Notes under the pieces: generated by a model
What the model saw: the letters and a program-made list of their open reading frames with translations, nothing else
What the model was told of the DNA's origin: nothing
Databases searched by the model: none
Shown: one piece after another, positions 6,463 to 8,357 of the stretch
How the letters are laid out: each line of letters begins with the position of its first letter
How positions within the stretch are numbered: position 1 is the stretch's first letter
Position numbers and translations under genes: made by a program
NCBI GenBank assembly: GCA_937989795.1
Contig: CALKBB010000375.1
Coordinates: 1 to 8,357, forward strand
Length of the DNA: 8,357 bases
DNA from: an uncultured Collinsella sp.
GTDB taxonomy: Bacteria > Actinomycetota > Coriobacteriia > Coriobacteriales > Coriobacteriaceae
Reading direction: 5' to 3'

Positions 6463-7707
6463 ATGGCAGCCCGCGTCTGCCTGGTCCACTATCACGAGGT
6501 TGGACTGAAGGGCAAGAACCGCGCACATTTTGAGCATATCCTCATGGATAACATCAAGGCGGCCTTGGCCGCCTTTTCCGTGAATGCCGTGTCTCGAATT
6601 TCCGGTTATATCCTCGTGACCTTTAACGAGCATCAGGCCGACGAGGCGGCGCGCGTCATTCGCACCGTCCCCGGCGTTGCCCGCGTGTCCCTGGCATATC
6701 ACACGAACCGCGACCCGCAGGAGTACTGCGCCGCCGCCGTGAAGGCGCTGCGCGAGTTTGGTCCCTTCGAGTCGTTTAAGGTTCACGCCAAGCGCTCGAA
6801 CACCGACTATGAGCTCACCTCGATTGATATCAATCGGCAGGTAGGCGAGGTGCTGTGCGAGGCGTTTCCCGATAAAAAGGTCCAGATGCACGACCCCGAC
6901 GCGATGGTGCACGTGCTGGTGGTCCAGGGTAGCGTCTATGTGTATGCGCGCTCTGAGCGCGGTGTGGGTGGCCTTCCGGTGGGGTCTGCCGGCAAGGTCG
7001 TGACGCTGCTGTCGTCGGGTATCGATTCCCCGGTGGCGACCTGGATGCTCGCGCGTCGCGGCGCGGTGTGCGTGCCGGTACATTTCTCCGGTCGTCCGCA
7101 GACGCCCGATACGAGCGAGTATTTGGTGCAGGACATCATCCGTGCGCTTGAGCCGGGTGTCCAGATCGGCCGCCTGTACGTGGTGCCGTTTGGCGACTGC
7201 CAGCGTGAGATTTCGGTCACCTGTCCCAGCAACCTGCGCGTGATCATGTATCGCCGCATTATGTATTCGGTTGCCGAGCGCATCGCGCATATCGAGGGCG
7301 CCAAGGCCATTGTGACGGGCGAGTCGCTTGGTCAGGTTGCCTCCCAGACGCTTGAGAACATCATGGCCGTCAACGAGGCCGTGAAGATTCCCGTGTTCCG
7401 TCCGCTCATTGGTTCTGATAAGCAGGAGATCATCGCGCGTGCCCAGGAGATCGGCACGTTTGATATCTCGACCGAGGCTGCTCCCGATTGCTGCACGCTG
7501 TTTATGCCGCGCCGTCCCGAGACGCACGCTAAACTCGATGCCGTGCATGAGGCGTGGGAGCTGTTCGATCACGAGGAGATGATTGAGCGTTTGCTCAAAC
7601 AGACCGAGTATATCGACTTCGAGAGCAACACGTATAAGGCCCCTAAGACCTTAAAACGCAAACATTCCGAGCTCGCTCCACGTGAGATTTACCAAGATCA
7701 CGAGTAA
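6463..7707 (+). CDS. thiI: tRNA 4-thiouridine synthase ThiI (no rhodanese domain)
   Basis: ThiI adenylates U8 of tRNA and replaces its oxygen with sulfur. In some bacteria it also serves thiamine thiazole synthesis. The 414-aa protein begins with the ferredoxin-like domain (HYHEVGLKGKNRAHFE, 9-24). A THUMP domain (about 60-165) and a PP-loop ATPase (about 175-350) follow. The pyrophosphate motif reads SSGIDS at 184-189, where the usual form is SGGxDS. GESLGQVASQTLENI (286-300) and PDCCTLFMPRRPETH (341-355, C343/C344) are typical. The C-terminal rhodanese domain of Escherichia coli ThiI is missing, as in Bacillus, so sulfur probably comes straight from a cysteine desulfurase, which is not in this window. 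ATG 6463 abuts the rpoZ TAA, and only AAGG 14 nt upstream resembles a ribosome site, so coupling is likely. A terminator follows. Confidence 0.95.
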   Translation: MAARVCLVHYHEVGLKGKNRAHFEHILMDNIKAALAAFSVNAVSRISGYILVTFNEHQADEAARVIRTVPGVARVSLAYHTNRDPQEYCAAAVKALREFGPFESFKVHAKRSNTDYELTSIDINRQVGEVLCEAFPDKKVQMHDPDAMVHVLVVQGSVYVYARSERGVGGLPVGSAGKVVTLLSSGIDSPVATWMLARRGAVCVPVHFSGRPQTPDTSEYLVQDIIRALEPGVQIGRLYVVPFGDCQREISVTCPSNLRVIMYRRIMYSVAERIAHIEGAKAIVTGESLGQVASQTLENIMAVNEAVKIPVFRPLIGSDKQEIIARAQEIGTFDISTEAAPDCCTLFMPRRPETHAKLDAVHEAWELFDHEEMIERLLKQTEYIDFESNTYKAPKTLKRKHSELAPREIYQDHE

Positions 7708-7720
7708 ATTTGTGCATAGC

Positions 7721-7750
7721 CCGACGATGCGCCTGCATCGTCGGTCTTTT
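7721..7750 (+). terminator. Intrinsic terminator after thiI
   Basis: CCGACGATGC (7721-7730) pairs perfectly with GCATCGTCGG (7735-7744) around the tetraloop GCCT and is followed by TCTTTT. It begins 13 nt after the thiI stop and closes the mihF-gmk-rpoZ-thiI unit. Confidence 0.9.
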
Positions 7751-7752
7751 GC

Positions 7753-7921
7753 TATCTGGGCATTAGGCGACAAACGGTTCATCTGTCGACGTCTGCCTGA
7801 ATAAATGGACATTTTTCCGCAAGGTTTTGGTCAGCTTTTGGTTTGACCGTGAAAACTGGTGCGGGCGTGCGGAGGCTGCGGCGCTCGTTTCCTGACACGA
7901 TGGTGTTGGGAGGTGTTTGCT
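7753..7921 (+). other. Leader region before comEA, no gene supported
   Basis: The stretch is less GC-rich in its middle (about 7795-7860). It has two TTTTGGT copies 11 nt apart (7825-7831, 7836-7842) and a GGTCA/TGACC pair (7829-7833, 7844-7848). TTGACC at 7843-7848 resembles a -35 box, but no good -10 stands 16-18 nt downstream, so I do not call a promoter. GGGAGGTG at 7908-7915 is the comEA ribosome site. Confidence 0.4.
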
Positions 7922-8357
7922 ATGGCGCAGCGCGAGCAACACGAACGGGTTAAACGGATGGACCGCTGGGCGGGCAAACTGCTCGGTCATAAGGCAGTGG
8001 TGATGGCGATACTGGTCGTCATTGCGATGGCGAGTGGACTGGCGATGGCGAACCTTGGCGGCGGTGCCGGCAGTGTGTCGTTTGAGCACACTGATGGTTC
8101 GGGTTCGTTAGTGGAGCCGGGATCCGGCGATGCCTCGAGCGGAAAGACATCCGAAGGCTCTTCGCCTAAGGCGTCTGCCGCGGCAGAGGTTTATGTCGAT
8201 GTTGATGGTGCCGTTGTGTCGCCCGGTGTATATCGCGTCAAGGACGGCGCGCGGGTGGCTCAGGCGATAGATGCCGCCGGCGGGCTGGCGCCCGAGGCAG
8301 ACGTTACGGGGCTCAATCGGGCATCTAAGGTCGTCGATGGACAGAAGATTCACGTTC
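7922..8357 (+). CDS. comEA: ComEA-like competence / DNA-binding protein (N-terminal part, 3' end outside window)
   Basis: The frame stays open from ATG 7922 to the window edge (145 codons). GGAGGT lies 7 nt upstream of the start. The fragment begins with a basic cytoplasmic stretch (about 1-24, MAQREQHERVKRMDRW...). One membrane segment follows at about 25-44 (AVVMAILVVIAMASGLAMAN). A Gly/Ser-rich, low-complexity linker runs to about 88. An SLBB domain starts at 90 (VYVDVDGAVVSPGVY, then AIDAAGGL, LNRAS and DGQKIHV). This order is that of ComEA, the surface-anchored receptor that binds incoming double-stranded DNA, normally ending in a helix-hairpin-helix pair. That pair would lie beyond the window, so a different SLBB protein is not excluded. 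Its codons are less strictly biased than in the pyr genes, as expected for lower expression. It forms a new unit after the thiI terminator. Confidence 0.82.
   Translation, partial: MAQREQHERVKRMDRWAGKLLGHKAVVMAILVVIAMASGLAMANLGGGAGSVSFEHTDGSGSLVEPGSGDASSGKTSEGSSPKASAAAEVYVDVDGAVVSPGVYRVKDGARVAQAIDAAGGLAPEADVTGLNRASKVVDGQKIHV

Noticed and set aside
6091..7572. Long open frame on the - strand (493 codons) antisense to rpoZ and thiI
   Set aside because: Its translation is rich in His, Arg and Gly with no recognisable domain. It lies opposite clearly conserved genes and follows from GC-rich codon bias.
7763..8089. - strand open frame of 108 codons across the comEA leader and 5' end
   Set aside because: No ribosome site or recognisable domain, and it overlaps the conserved comEA start and membrane segment on the + strand.
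8108..8353. - strand open frame of 81 codons opposite the SLBB region
   Set aside because: The + strand encodes a recognisable SLBB domain; this frame has no motif.
1..8357. Mobile element, CRISPR array or defence system
   Set aside because: No transposase, integrase, regularly spaced repeats or defence-family domain is present. All genes are housekeeping or competence genes in one direction with similar base composition.

Overview
This window is an ordinary, gene-dense piece of a GC-rich bacterial chromosome with every gene on the + strand. It is most likely from an actinomycete of the class Coriobacteriia, possibly Collinsella or a relative. The reasons are an actinobacterial-type integration host factor (mIHF) next to gmk and rpoZ, a Gram-positive style pyr operon with PyrR and the PyrK/PyrDB pair, strong preference for C/G-ending codons, and several GTG starts. 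The genus is inferred, not shown.

Bases 1-5056 are a de novo pyrimidine (UMP) operon: pyrR (3' end only), pyrB, pyrC, pyrK, pyrD (type 1B) and pyrF. It covers aspartate carbamoylation, dihydroorotate closure and oxidation, and final decarboxylation to UMP, with PyrR as the likely UMP/UTP-responsive RNA-binding regulator. Genes overlap or nearly touch, except for one 92-bp gap between pyrC and pyrK. That gap holds two hairpins. carAB and pyrE, which belong to this pathway and sit in the Bacillus operon, are not in the window.

Bases 5057-5296 are a 240-bp spacer with a large two-part hairpin and an imperfect dyad over a candidate promoter. They lead into a second tightly packed unit (5297-7707): mihF (nucleoid protein), gmk (guanylate kinase), rpoZ (RNA polymerase omega) and thiI (tRNA 4-thiouridine synthase). 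The gaps there are 0, 5 and 0 nt. A clear intrinsic terminator follows thiI at 7721-7750.

Bases 7753-7921 are a leader without a gene. Then comes the start of a comEA-like competence gene, which runs off the right edge inside its SLBB domain.

I saw no mobile element, CRISPR array, tRNA or rRNA, phage gene, or undescribed multi-gene system. The points worth a second look are the non-coding spacers and some local gene-order and residue oddities.
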